Below, piece after piece: positions 47,579 to 56,660 of a stretch of 64,000 nt of DNA. The translations under genes and the position numbers were made by a program. Source of the stretch: Micromussa lordhowensis (Eukaryota; Cnidaria; Anthozoa; Scleractinia; Lobophylliidae); the NCBI GenBank assembly GCA_964020085.1, contig OZ026601.1, positions 2,810,401-2,874,400 on the forward strand. The letters run 5' to 3'. Each line of letters begins with the position of its first letter. Position 1 is the stretch's first letter. The notes below the pieces were generated by a model. It was not told where the DNA came from. It saw only the letters and a list, made by a program, of their open reading frames with translations, and did not search any database.

Positions 47579-47830
47579 TACAGTGGAACCTCCACTAACG
47601 GCGAGTACAACGGCCACCTTTTTGTCCATACATTTACCCTTATATTAAAGGGCATTTGACACCCTTCTGCGCAAGTGCGGAAGTTTGATAGTATTAGGAG
47701 ATATTAGGATATTTATTGGTTAAAAAAAATTGGTGTCAATCAAGACCACACATGCGCTTTATCGTGACAATGGCCCTTTAATCTCACTGCATCAGCCACC
47801 TCTACCAACGGCAACGCCACTCGCCTAATG
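47579..47830. mobile_element. Nested MITE-like sequences
   Basis: An outer fragment begins CAGTGGAACCTCCACTAACGG, a transposon-end-like sequence. Inside it, 47644-47782 has inverted ends (ATTAAAGGGCATTTGACAC and the complement of GTGACAATGGCCCTTTAAT), suggesting a small second element inserted in the first. The ends of the outer element are not resolved. Confidence 0.55.
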
Positions 47831-48203
47831 CGTGGAAAATGTAACTGTCCTTTCATTTTAACTCACTGCGTTCGCACACATGAAAATTATTTTCTAAACC
47901 GTTAAAGGAACTTGCACAACACGAAAACCACAGTCAAATGGGTTGGTAACTCACGGAGAGCCAATATAAGCTTTATTACTGTATTCGAGCACTATGTGTA
48001 TAAACGGTCACATTGCTTTTAGTCCACAGAAATACGATACGCGAAGCTATATCCTTATTTTAAGCTAGTACACTTGCACAATACATATGATACGATTAAA
48101 TTATAGTGAAAGCACTGATTATAATCATACAAAACTTGGCTGTAACTAAAAGATAGCAAAACGTTCGCGTGTCCTACCACGCGTGGAAACTTAATGATAG
48201 CAA

Positions 48204-49226
48204 TTAAATACCTAGGCTAGATGAAACTGAAAGCCGTGCAGATATATCTTCTTGAATATACAAGTCTTTGGCGTAATCGGATTTCCATCGCCCGTGTAAT
48301 TTTAATAACCTGTCTGATACAGGGCCGCTAGGTGAATTTACGGCAGCGTTTGCCCCACCAGACCTAAGACTGTGTAACCCAAAAAATTTGGAGTCGTAAC
48401 CTAGAGCCTTGAGAGCTTCCAAAAAGATTTCTCGACACCTAGAATACGAAATTCCTTTGTTCCCTAAAACATAAGTATTACAATTTTTCTGAAATACTAA
48501 TTGCCTGATTAGGAGACCGTCTGCATTATGGTCCATTCTTGCAGCAGACATATACCTAAGGACCATATTAACTGGACAAGTGGCATTGTCCGTTCTAGCA
48601 ATAATAGCTTTATTACCTTCCCTGTAGACATCTGTTTTACTACTTGGTATAACAATGGACATATGGTCATCTGCGAAAGTTATATGCGAAGCTTTGATAT
48701 TTGCTAACTCATTGAATCTGAAGAAACCTGCAAAACCTAAGAGAACTATGACTGAAATTCGCAGATCTTTTAGATTAGCGTCTACCTTGCCATGTCTAGC
48801 AACTATTTTCTTGACCATATCAACAGAGAGAGGGAGCTTCCTATTCTTCCGTTGTGTGCCATTACGTTTCGCGGCTTCAACAACATTTCTACCCACTCCG
48901 GTTTTCAAAGGATTGTTACTACAAGTTACATCTACTACATCGTGTAGTACTAATGCAGCATAAGCCATACTAACAGTGCTGGGAGAACCAGTCTTCCTGT
49001 GAAGTTGAGACAAATAGCCGCTACAACAATAGGCTCTAGTAGACTATAGTGGCAAAACGAATTGAACCTAAACATCATTGTACCAACGCATAAATGTTCG
49101 ACACTCAAGTAAATATCTATTCATTGTCGAAGGTTGTCTGGCTTTAAACTGATCAGTAATGAGGCGCGGCTTGAAGGGAGCTAAAGATCCATAGAGACTT
49201 GCCCAACAGGACTGAACAGAGATGGC
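48204..49226 (-). pseudogene. Tyrosine recombinase of a DIRS-like retrotransposon, two in-frame TAG codons
   Basis: Tyrosine recombinases replace the DDE integrase in DIRS-type elements. The catalytic domain shows the conserved Arg in F-F-R-F-N-E-L, the H-x-x-R box (G-L-H-S-L-R-S-G-G), and the H/W...Y end (L-H-G-R-W-K-S-D-Y, then D-L-Y-I). The N-terminal SAM-like part (P-S-T-M-N-R-Y-L-L and M-R-W-Y-N-D-V) is in the same frame but separated from the catalytic part by TAG at 49068-49070 and 49044-49046. The frame begins after a good acceptor (TTTTGTTTTCCTCAACAG, ending about 49227), suggesting it was a spliced exon. This copy is probably inactive unless the stops are read through. Confidence 0.85.
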
Positions 49227-49330
49227 CTGTTGAGGAAAACAAAAGGAAAAACACATAACAGAGGGGTGTAAAAGTGGAACAATGTTTCTCACTGATTCAT
49301 GGCTAAACGGAAATAAGTTCTACAACCCGG

Positions 49331-49580
49331 GTGCTATTAGTTCTCAACACAACTACATTCATTAAATGAAGATCAAAAAAGGGCAATAAATAACACAGCA
49401 CTATTGGAGTGCTATTCGTTATCGACACAACTTCTGCACATTGACACATGGCCCGAAATAAATACCTCAACACTGGTAAGGTGCTATTCGTTGTCAGCAC
49501 ATCTACCTCATATATAATGATCAAAGTGAAATAAATAACGCAACACTGCCAAGGTGCTATTCGTAGTCAGCACAAATTCC
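49331..49580. repeat. Four-copy ~72-78-bp repeat between RT and recombinase
   Basis: GTGCTATTCGTTGTCAGCACA-like cores begin at 49331, 49409, 49481 and 49554; the last three are preceded by AAATAAATA(A/C)C and a short C-A-rich segment. The spacing is regular (78, 72, 73). Each core is itself partly palindromic (GTGCT...AGCAC). It lies in the interval separating the two enzyme genes of the DIRS-like element. Confidence 0.85.
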
Positions 49581-49620
49581 CCCCGCTAGATTGTGGCCGA
49601 AAGGCCAACCTGTCAGATTT

Positions 49621-51723
49621 TTATCCCGAAGGAACGAAATTCAATCTTAAAGCCACTACATATCCCGGAGTAGTTGGTGAACCCAGAATAGAATTGCGAT
49701 TTCGCCCGTGCGTCAAAGCTTGAGGCATAGACAAAACTCTTAAATCCTGAATAAAAGTGCAATAAATATTGGTTAACAGGGGCCAAAACACGGCTGACTT
49801 CCACAGTGGAACAATAAGGGTGCCCTTGGCTCCCTGACTATACATATAGGCAAGCGTTCTGGGAATAAGATAAACTGGCGGAACCAACCAGCAGTTCTCA
49901 ACTTCCCACGACTGCATGAATGCGTCAATGCCCGACGTTTCCGGGTTCCAAAATCTAGAAAAATACCACGTGATTTTTCTGTTGTAATACGTGGCAAAGC
50001 AATCCACCGTATAGGGACTCCAAAGACTATCTAAGTCTTTGAAGACGTCCTCGGTGACCTGCCAATCGTCAAAATCCACCAGTTTGCTAATAAAATCTGC
50101 CCTGGCATTGCAATCCCTAGGAACCCATTCAATATCCAAATGAATGCTGTGTTCGTAACATATCTTGAATATTTTTAAGGCAAGCGTGTGTAACTCGAGT
50201 TTCATGCTACCGACCTCAACGATTTTGGCAGTGGCCTGGTTATCGGTATACCACTTAACATGTGATGAACTTAAAATAGGAAGGCAAGACAGAAGTGAGA
50301 ATTCAATTGCACTTAATTCTCGCCACGTAGAACTTCTACTCCTTTCGTCGTGCGTCCACATTTTGCGGCAAACATGTTCGCCGTCATTGATATAAGAAAC
50401 AGCTCCGCAGGCAATATTACTAGCATCTGAAAAAGTTACTTTCTGAGGTTTGCGGAAAACAAAACAGTTTTTAAAATTGCGTAAATGGATATTTTTCTTC
50501 CAGAAAACGATTTCATCCTTACAATACTCGTCTAAAATCATAGGTGTATCCCAATGCTCAGCAATAGCAACTGTCATCTGACAGTGTCTGGTAGTAATTC
50601 TGGGTAAATTTCCAGTAACCGGACATGTAGACATAACTTTCCCGACAAATGATGACAATTGTCTAGCCGAAATTGTGCATTTTTGAGCTTCAATAAAAGC
50701 CACACAATCAACGATACCTTGGACCCTCCTGGGTGTAATACTAATAGTACCAAGAGTGGAGTTCCAGACCAATCCTAACCAAGTAATAATTTGCGTTGGT
50801 TCCCAAATTGACTTTTCGCTATTTGTTATAAATCCGGCTAAATGTATGTCAGAAGGAACCCTACTAGCTATCAAATTTGCTGAATTATAGTCGTCAGCGA
50901 TGGACCAACCATCGTCTAAAAATACCGCGATGTAAATACCGTTAGCCCTCCACCAACCAACCAAAGGGCGGAGTATCTTTGTAAAGATATAAGGAGCTAC
51001 AGAAAGGCTAAAAGGAAGAACTGTGAAAACGTAAAACCGCGTCTCCCCTTGAAACTCCCATGAAAAACCTAAGAATGTCTGATGTGGTTGGAAGATCTCG
51101 ACGTGATGATAGCCACTCTTAAGATCAAAAGAAAACATATAGCCATTCTTACGAAACATAAGAGAAGCAATTTTCCAATCATCGTACTTAATCCTCAGTT
51201 TCTTAAGGAAATGATTAACATATCTTAAATCAAGAATTAACCTTTTCTTTCCATTAGGCTGAACGGAAACCGACAATGGATTGACGACAAGGGGTTTGCA
51301 AGGCAATTGCTTTATGCGTTCGGACTCCAGTAGCTCAGTGATAGAATTCTCTACGAAGTCAATATTTTTCAGGGCAGAAGCGTTGTTCTTTGAATAATAT
51401 GCAGGCGGCACATCCCAGAAAGGCAAGGGATAACCAAATTTAATTACGTTTAATATGAAGGATGAAGCACCTAAAAATACCCAAAATTCTAATTTTTTCT
51501 TTAAATTGCCCTTTACATTGTTATTCCGTGCTAGATCTTCGTCGCTTTCAAAACGATTTAGTACCTCCGATTCCCTTAAGTCCGGTTCCTGAAGCGTTTG
51601 TGGTGGTGGAGGCTGGGGCAAAGGCGGTCGACTTGTACTGGCCGAAAGGGCGGGGGTAGAAGCTGGAGGCCCTACAATCTTTGGCCCAGTGACCTGGCCT
51701 TCCACACCTGAAGCATTCCCCAT
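49621..51723 (-). CDS. Reverse transcriptase/RNase H of a DIRS-like retrotransposon
   Basis: An intact 700-codon frame from ATG. The N-terminal 90 residues are Pro/Ser-rich linker. The RT domain (about 150-300) has R-L-I-L-D-L-R-Y-V-N, F-S-F-D-L-K-S-G-Y-H-H and the catalytic F-L-D-D-G-W. The RNase H domain (about 430-570) has T-F-S-D-A-S-N, Y-T-D-N-Q-A-T-A and W-V-P-R-D-C-N-A-R-A-D. The C-terminal region (P-Y-T-V-D-C-F-A-T, F-W-N-P-E-T-S-G-I-D-A-F) is the segment commonly following RT-RH in DIRS elements. The RT active-site Asp pair is intact, and the start overlaps the gag frame. A tyrosine recombinase lies downstream on the same strand. Confidence 0.9.
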   Translation of the reverse strand: MGNASGVEGQVTGPKIVGPPASTPALSASTSRPPLPQPPPPQTLQEPDLRESEVLNRFESDEDLARNNNVKGNLKKKLEFWVFLGASSFILNVIKFGYPLPFWDVPPAYYSKNNASALKNIDFVENSITELLESERIKQLPCKPLVVNPLSVSVQPNGKKRLILDLRYVNHFLKKLRIKYDDWKIASLMFRKNGYMFSFDLKSGYHHVEIFQPHQTFLGFSWEFQGETRFYVFTVLPFSLSVAPYIFTKILRPLVGWWRANGIYIAVFLDDGWSIADDYNSANLIASRVPSDIHLAGFITNSEKSIWEPTQIITWLGLVWNSTLGTISITPRRVQGIVDCVAFIEAQKCTISARQLSSFVGKVMSTCPVTGNLPRITTRHCQMTVAIAEHWDTPMILDEYCKDEIVFWKKNIHLRNFKNCFVFRKPQKVTFSDASNIACGAVSYINDGEHVCRKMWTHDERSRSSTWRELSAIEFSLLSCLPILSSSHVKWYTDNQATAKIVEVGSMKLELHTLALKIFKICYEHSIHLDIEWVPRDCNARADFISKLVDFDDWQVTEDVFKDLDSLWSPYTVDCFATYYNRKITWYFSRFWNPETSGIDAFMQSWEVENCWLVPPVYLIPRTLAYMYSQGAKGTLIVPLWKSAVFWPLLTNIYCTFIQDLRVLSMPQALTHGRNRNSILGSPTTPGYVVALRLNFVPSG

Positions 51724-51760
51724 TTGTATAAGAGCTTGGACGGCCTGCGGGTGTCAAGAT
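51615..51760 (-). pseudogene. Gag C-terminal remnant with one CCHC zinc knuckle
   Basis: In the frame overlapping the RT start, C-F-R-C-G-R-P-G-H-W-A-K-D-C (51715-51674) is a C-x2-C-x4-H-x4-C knuckle, as in retroelement gag proteins. It is preceded by a plausible splice acceptor (CTTGACACCCGCAG). No further gag sequence is recognisable upstream, so the element is either 5'-truncated or the rest of gag lies in an unrecognised exon. Confidence 0.7.
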
Positions 51761-52097
51761 GGGACGAAAATATGAATAGTTAAGTAACAACAAATAACAA
51801 CCAAAGAGCAAAACTTGCTAATTAACACAAAAGAAAAGGAGGAGTGGGCGGGCGGGAAAGCAGAATACAGTAAAGCTATATTGGTGACGCGAGAAGTGAA
51901 ATAAGCACACGGCTACTGGACTATATAGCAGTATATGCTATGACACCTTACTCCCATGTGGTACAGAAATCAGTGTTGCATACTTGACAGGTATTACGTA
52001 ACAGTAATGCACACGAAGGTGAGACAGAAAACAAAGTGTGAGCACTGACGTTCCGTAATCAACTCCTATAGAAAATACATTTACCACGCTTGAAAAT

Positions 52098-52172
52098 ATG
52101 CGTTGATTCGGTGGAAGAATTCTTGCCGGCCACTCGGAAGGCCCGGGGTTGATTCAATTCCCAGTCAGTGCA
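52098..52172 (+). pseudogene. Degenerate tRNA-Gly
   Basis: Aligns to the intact tRNA-Gly (GAATTCTTGCC, AAGGCCCGGG, CCAGTCAGTGCA), but the 5' acceptor strand is lost, the anticodon stem is altered and the T loop has a four-base insertion. Confidence 0.8.
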
Positions 52173-52285
52173 AATCTCAGGATTTTCTTTTAGCTGGACC
52201 ATATTTTGGTTGAATAGCGAGGCAACTTGTGAATCTTGGAAAGGGCACAAATGTGTAGCATAAATTGGAAACGAAGACATAGATC

Positions 52286-52520
52286 ATCATCGCAGTTATA
52301 TACACAACTTAAGCAGTTGTGAAATTAAAGCCTGAAAAAAATTCAGGCCTGAAAGGGGATTCGAACCCATGACCTCTGCGATACCGGTGCAGTACTCTAC
52401 CAACTGAGCTATCAAGCCAACTGGATCGGAAGCTGGTCACATTGTTAGTTCGTAAGATACCCGTAGATGGCGAGGAATGCAAATGAATATCTGAAAGATC
52501 ATATCGTATTATCATATGAT
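52286..52520 (-). mobile_element. tRNA-derived SINE with Thr(GGT)-like head
   Basis: The minus-strand tRNA-like part (52346-52418) has GATAGCTCAGTTGGTAGAGT, an anticodon-position GGT in loop CCGGTAT, and the B box GGTTCGAATCC. The acceptor arms do not pair properly. It is followed by an inverted motif TTCAGGCCTGAA and AAGCCTGAAAAAAATTCAGG, and on the other side by a palindrome AAGATCATATCG...TATGATCTTT. I recall this arrangement as an abundant anthozoan repeat. A predictor may call it tRNA-Thr; I regard it as a SINE. Confidence 0.75.
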
Positions 52521-52565
52521 CTTTCATATATTCACTGATTTGCATAAATTGCCTTGTGACATGTA

Positions 52566-52637
52566 AGGGGTATAGCTCAGTGGTAGAGCATTCGACTGCA
52601 GATCGAGAGGTCACCTGTTCAATCCCGTTTTCTATTT
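52566..52637 (+). pseudogene. tRNA-Cys pseudogene
   Basis: The 5' two-thirds match tRNA-Cys (ATAGCTCAGTGGTAGAGCA, anticodon loop CTGCAGA), but the 3' acceptor strand is replaced by TTTTCTATTTTTT and the T arm has a mismatch. Orientation is opposite to the array tRNA-Cys copies. Confidence 0.85.
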
Positions 52638-52985
52638 TTTTTATTGTCTTTTACAAGTGTTGCACTGGTTTCCGTGCCCTCCCCGCATAGTCAACCTAGT
52701 CAGCGAGCGAAGCGCGTACTCGAAAATCACCATGTACGTGGGGCCTTTATAATAGTGCGACCTATTCAACTGCTTATTTTGTAGTTATCATTTTAAGATT
52801 AAATATTTACGTGTTTCAGTTATGCTTTATTCAGTTAGAGATGTGCACAAAACGGAAGTCTTCTTTATTAAAGAACACTCTAAATAGCTGAGATTATCGA
52901 CGCTGAGATTTCTTAACCTGTGAGAGTAAAGTGAAGGTGAAATGCAGGTGAAGGTCTGAGACTTGCCGACGTAGAACAATTTTAT
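52638..52985. other. tRNA-array spacer
   Basis: Contains the AACCTGTGAGAGTAAAGTG block shared by the spacers of the downstream array units. No gene. Confidence 0.6.
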
Positions 52986-52992
52986 ATTTAAG

Positions 52993-53170
52993 GTTCGCGC
53001 GTATTTTTGAGAAATATTTTACGAAAGTAATAGAGCACTTTTCCTTCCGTTGTTTTGGCGAAACGCTGGAAACACGGAAAAACTACTCTATTACTTTTAT
53101 AAAATATTTCTCAAAAATACGCGCGAGTCTTAAACGTCCCAGCGTGTTTTAGATACTATTTTCTCAACAC
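52993..53170. mobile_element. Palindromic MITE-like element, array copy
   Basis: The left arm TTCGCGCGTATTTTTGAGAA, ...AATAGAGCACTTTTCC and the right arm CTCTATTACTTTTATAAA, ...CTCAAAAATACGCGCGA are inverted complements. It belongs to the same family as the elements at 3801 and 6098. Confidence 0.75.
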
Positions 53171-53490
53171 ACCTATCAACCAATGAGAACGCATATAGTA
53201 TTTGAGTTATTTAATAATTGCATGTGCAGCTGACGCAAAGCGCGGGAAACGTGTGCGAACGAGCCACGATTGGTTTTTGTTGTACTTCTGATTGGATGAC
53301 AAAGTAGTGCCGGCTTTTTAAACCAATCGCTTAGCGTAGTAATGCAACCAAAACCAAGGCAACAATGTAAATTACTTTGACTCTCAAGTGAAAACAATTT
53401 TGAAACTACCTCAATTGCTGCAACTTCAGATAGGTCTTTTCCTATAGCAAACCAACAGTGCTCTTGTGTCAAGCGACTGAATTCCGACAA

Positions 53491-53561
53491 GCACTGGTGC
53501 TTCAGTGGTAGAATTCTCGCCTGCCACGCGGGAAGCCCGGCTTCGATTCCTGGTCAGTGCA
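53491..53561 (+). tRNA. tRNA-Gly(GCC), possibly decaying
   Basis: A 71-nt cloverleaf with anticodon GCC, but with G10 to C, a T-stem G53 to C (B box GCTTCGATTCC instead of GGTTCGATTCC) and two T-arm changes compared with the intact copies. The B-box change would weaken Pol III recruitment; it may be a pseudogene. Confidence 0.6.
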
Positions 53562-53930
53562 ACCCCATTTTGAGTTTAAAAGTGAGGTTTTCTTTATGTC
53601 ACTATTTTACTTTCGTTTACCATCAACAGCCTTTCGTTCATCTTTCTTATTAAGCAAATCACTACGTCAACCACTTAATTAGGGTACTCTTTGTGATGGC
53701 ATAACATATTCTGTAGGCGACGTGAGCTCGTCTTCCTTGGGTCAATCGATTCGACGAAGCGACATTATATTTGATTTTAAGCTTAGAACAACTTAGCCGA
53801 AGAAAGAACAAGACTAGAAGGGTCGGCATGCCGACGCCAAGAGCAACGTGACCTGCCATTCGCCATTCGATCCTGGAATGCACCAGAAGCAAGACAGCAA
53901 TGTGAATTACTTTGATTCTCAAGTGAAAAT
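53562..53930. other. Array spacer lacking tRNA-Cys
   Basis: It starts with the CATTTTGAGTTTAAAAGTGAGG block that follows each array tRNA-Gly, but no tRNA-Cys is present before the LINE insertion. Confidence 0.5.
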
Positions 53931-55316
53931 AATAATAATAATAATAATACTTTATTTATATAGCGCTATTTCCCTTTAGCCCAATAGCGCTTTACAACAA
54001 TCGTAATTCGAAAAAAAAAAAAAAAAAAAAAAAAAAAATGCAATAATACAAATAGCATTACAGTAAAAAATATATTAAAAACTATTTAAGATGTTAAAAC
54101 TATATCGCAAAATAAAAGCTATATTACATGCTAAATTAAACTATAACATTTTTTAAAAAGATATGTTTTCATATAGGTCTTGAAACTTGATAATGAACTA
54201 CTCTGTTTGATATAGTCGGGGAGGGAGTTCCATAAAGTTGGTGCTGCAAAAGAGAAACACCTATGGCCATAACTTACTAGCTTGACGAGTGGTATTTTTA
54301 GGAGGTTTTTAGACGAAGATCTCAGATTCCTAGCTGGTGTATATGGCTTTAGTAGTTCAGTAATATAACTAGGGGCCTGGCCATTGAGCGCTTTGTAGGT
54401 CAGGAGTAGTATCTTATAGTTAATACGCTGATTAACTGGAAGCCAGTGCAGTTGCTTTAAGACAGGCTTAATGTGGTCATATTTCTTGGTGCGAGTAATA
54501 ATACGGGCTGCAGCATTCTGGACATTTTGTAAGCGATCTATTAGAAAGGTAGGTAGCCCATACAATAATGAGTTAACACTATCAAGCTTAGAGGTAATAA
54601 ATGCGTGAACCAGTTTTTCAGTGTCTGCTTGAGATAAACAGTCTCTTATCTTACTAATGTTCCTGAGGTGGAAAAAACAGGCTTTGCAGATATTGGCGAC
54701 ATGCTTATCTAGTGACATGTGCTCATCGAAGATAACTCCAATGTTCCTTGCAGATGAAGTTGGCTTGATCTGTTCACCAGACACATCGATGTATTCTATT
54801 GATGGGGGTGGACGGTGTCGTGCACTCAGGACCAATAGTTCCGTTTTTCCTCTGTTCAGTTTAAGCTTATTGCTTACCATCCATGAGTCGATTTCGGAAA
54901 CACACGCTCCTATCCTAGATATGGAGCCGGCTTGTTCAGCAGGTGTGGGCTTAAATGAGAAATATAGCTGAGTGTCGTCGGCGTAGAGGTGGTAATTGAG
55001 TCCATGCCGTCTAATTATGTTTCCGATGGGGGAAGTGTATAGCAAGTATAGGATCGGCCCTAAAACTGATCCCTGGGGGACACCATAGCGGAGTTCTTTC
55101 ACTTTTGATCTGATTCCGTCAACCGTCACAAACTGCTTCCGATCTTGGATGTAGGATTGGAACCATTTAAGCACATTTCCTTTCACACCGTAGCGTTTTG
55201 ACATTCTTTCCAGTAGCAGCTCATGGTCGACGGTATCAAATGCTGCAGACATGTCCAACAGTAGCAGGACAACGCATTTCTGATTGTCTATTTCACAGAG
55301 AACATCATTTTGCACC
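53931..55316 (-). mobile_element. 5'-truncated L2/CR1-like LINE
   Basis: The minus-strand 3' end is diagnostic: a hairpin GCGCTATTGGGC...TAGCGCTATATAAATAAAG followed by (TATT/ATT)n. The coding part occupies most of the element (see next entry). An internal A-run (plus strand) lies at 54011-54038. Flanking sequence on both sides belongs to the array spacer (AAGTGAAAA / AAAACAACTTTGAAACTGCC), so the insertion postdates array formation. Confidence 0.85.
54131..55316 (-). pseudogene. Reverse transcriptase fragment of the L2/CR1-like LINE
   Basis: The frame is open for 430 codons, but its first ~35 codons are read from array spacer DNA. LINE homology starts at about Q-N-D-V-L. RT motifs present: L-L-D-M-S-A-A-F-D-T-V-D-H, G-V-P-Q-G-S-V-L-G-P and Y-H-L-Y-A-D-D-T-Q. 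A C-terminal region follows (L-H-W-L-P-V-N-Q-R-I, then L-W-N-S-L-P). The endonuclease domain and the N-terminal RT portion are missing, so the copy cannot move itself. The intact reading frame suggests recent insertion. Confidence 0.9.
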
Positions 55317-55452
55317 TTTAAAAAACAACTTTGAAACTGAAACAACTTAGAAAACAACTTTGAAACTGCCTTTATTGCTGGAACTTCAGATAAGTGTTTT
55401 TCTATTTTTAACTTTGTTAGCAAACAAACAGTACTCGTGTCTCAAGCGATCA

Positions 55453-55521
55453 AACTGTGGTTCAGTGGTAGAATTCTCGCCTGCCACGCGGGAGGCCCGG
55501 GTTCGATTCCCGGCCAGTGCA
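55453..55521 (+). pseudogene. tRNA-Gly(GCC) with lost 5' acceptor strand
   Basis: Identical to the intact copies from the D arm to the 3' end, but about 11 spacer/acceptor bases are deleted so the 5' strand reads AAACTG and one G before the D arm is missing. A and B boxes are intact, so transcription is possible but the acceptor stem cannot form properly. Confidence 0.8.
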
Positions 55522-55716
55522 AGCTCATTTTGAGTTTAAAAGTGAGGGTTTTTTATGTAACTATTTTACTTTCGTTTACAATCAACAGTCGACTTTCGTC
55601 CATCTTTTTACTTAAGAAAATCACAACGTCAACCAGTTAATTAGGGCACTGAATAAGTTTGCAGACCACTTTTCTAATAGGATAAAATCTAGAGGAAAAA
55701 AGTAAAACAAAACTTA

Positions 55717-55788
55717 AGGGGGCAACCGGGATTGAACCGGTGACCTTTCGATCTGCAGTCGAATGCTCTACCACTGAGCTATGCCCCC
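55717..55788 (-). tRNA. tRNA-Cys(GCA)
   Basis: A complete 72-nt cloverleaf: acceptor GGGGGCA/TGCCCCC, D arm GCTCAGTGGTAGAGC, anticodon stem TTCGA/TCGAA, loop CTGCAGA with anticodon GCA (55754-55756), and T arm ACCGGTTCAATCCCGGT. Convergent with the tRNA-Gly about 200 bp upstream in the same unit. Confidence 0.95.
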
Positions 55789-56158
55789 TTACATGTCACA
55801 AGGCAATGAAGTTTCTATTCTTAACCTGTGAGAGTAAAGTGCAGGTGAACTGCATGTAAAGATCTTAAACTTGTCGACCTAGAACAATTTTATATTTAAG
55901 ATTCGCGCGTAGTTTTGAGGATTATTTTATAAAAGCAATAGAGTACTTTTTCCATGTTTCCATAAACCTCATCTTAACACGAGAGAGGTTGGGAGAATTC
56001 GAAACAGTTATGAGAATTCACCAAGCCTCCCGAGAGGATAACAAAATGGGGCGAGTTTTTTAAGTCAATTAAAACCAATGCAATTGTGAATTACTTCTAC
56101 ACTCTAGTGCTGCAACTTGAGATTGGTCCTCTTGTCACAAGCGAGAGGGTTCAGATAA
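55789..56158. other. Array spacer with half palindromic element
   Basis: Includes the AACCTGTGAGAGTAAAGTG block and a degenerate palindromic element (about 55900-56040: TTCGCGCGTAGTTTTGAGG, GAGTACTTTTTCCATGTTTC, GGGAGAATTCGAAAC). The equivalent spacer at about 62166-62535 is nearly identical. Confidence 0.7.
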
Positions 56159-56229
56159 GCACTGGTGGTTTAGTGGTAGAATTCTCGCCTGCCACGCGGG
56201 AGGCCCGGGTTCGATTCCCGGCCAGTGCA
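56159..56229 (+). tRNA. tRNA-Gly(GCC)
   Basis: A complete 71-nt cloverleaf, anticodon GCC; it differs from the copy at 47030 only by C to T in the D arm (GGTTTAGTGG). B box intact. Confidence 0.95.
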
Positions 56230-56424
56230 AGCTCATTTTGAGTTTAAAAGTGAGGGTTTTTTATGTAACTATTTTACTTTCGTTTACAATCAACAGTCGA
56301 CTTTCGTCCATCTTTTTACTTAAGAAAATCACAACGTCAACCAGTTAATTAGGGCACTGAATAAGTTTGCAGACCACTTTTCTAATAGGATAAAATCTAG
56401 AGGAAAAAAGTAAAACAAAACTTA

Positions 56425-56471
56425 AGGGGGCAACCGGGATTGAACCGGTGACCTTTCGATCTGCAGTCGAA
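56425..56471 (-). pseudogene. 3' half of a tRNA-Cys gene split by a LINE
   Basis: Identical to the 3' part of the intact tRNA-Cys at 55717 up to the anticodon stem (CTGCAGTCGAA on plus). The sequence then switches to the 3' end of the retrotransposon; the missing 5' part resumes at 62137. Confidence 0.95.
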
Positions 56472-56660
56472 TTTTAGCTTTTGAAATGAGTTTATTCACA
56501 ATAAACTACTAATGTACATAATAAAAAGTGCAAAGCACATGGGCCTGGCCCCTCACATAGAAATTCCGTATTAAAATAAAACCCTAGAGTATTACTTCAG
56601 CTTCACACTGTCAAATATAATGTTCAAGAATGTCTCTGTCCAACTATAAAATTGACTACA

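Noticed and set aside
49331..49580. CRISPR-like array
   Set aside because: Only four degenerate repeats with similar rather than unique spacers, in a eukaryotic retrotransposon; no cas genes.
55323..55423. First ~35 codons of the L2/CR1 RT frame
   Set aside because: This sequence belongs to the tRNA-array spacer, so the start is a chance in-frame extension and not part of the protein.
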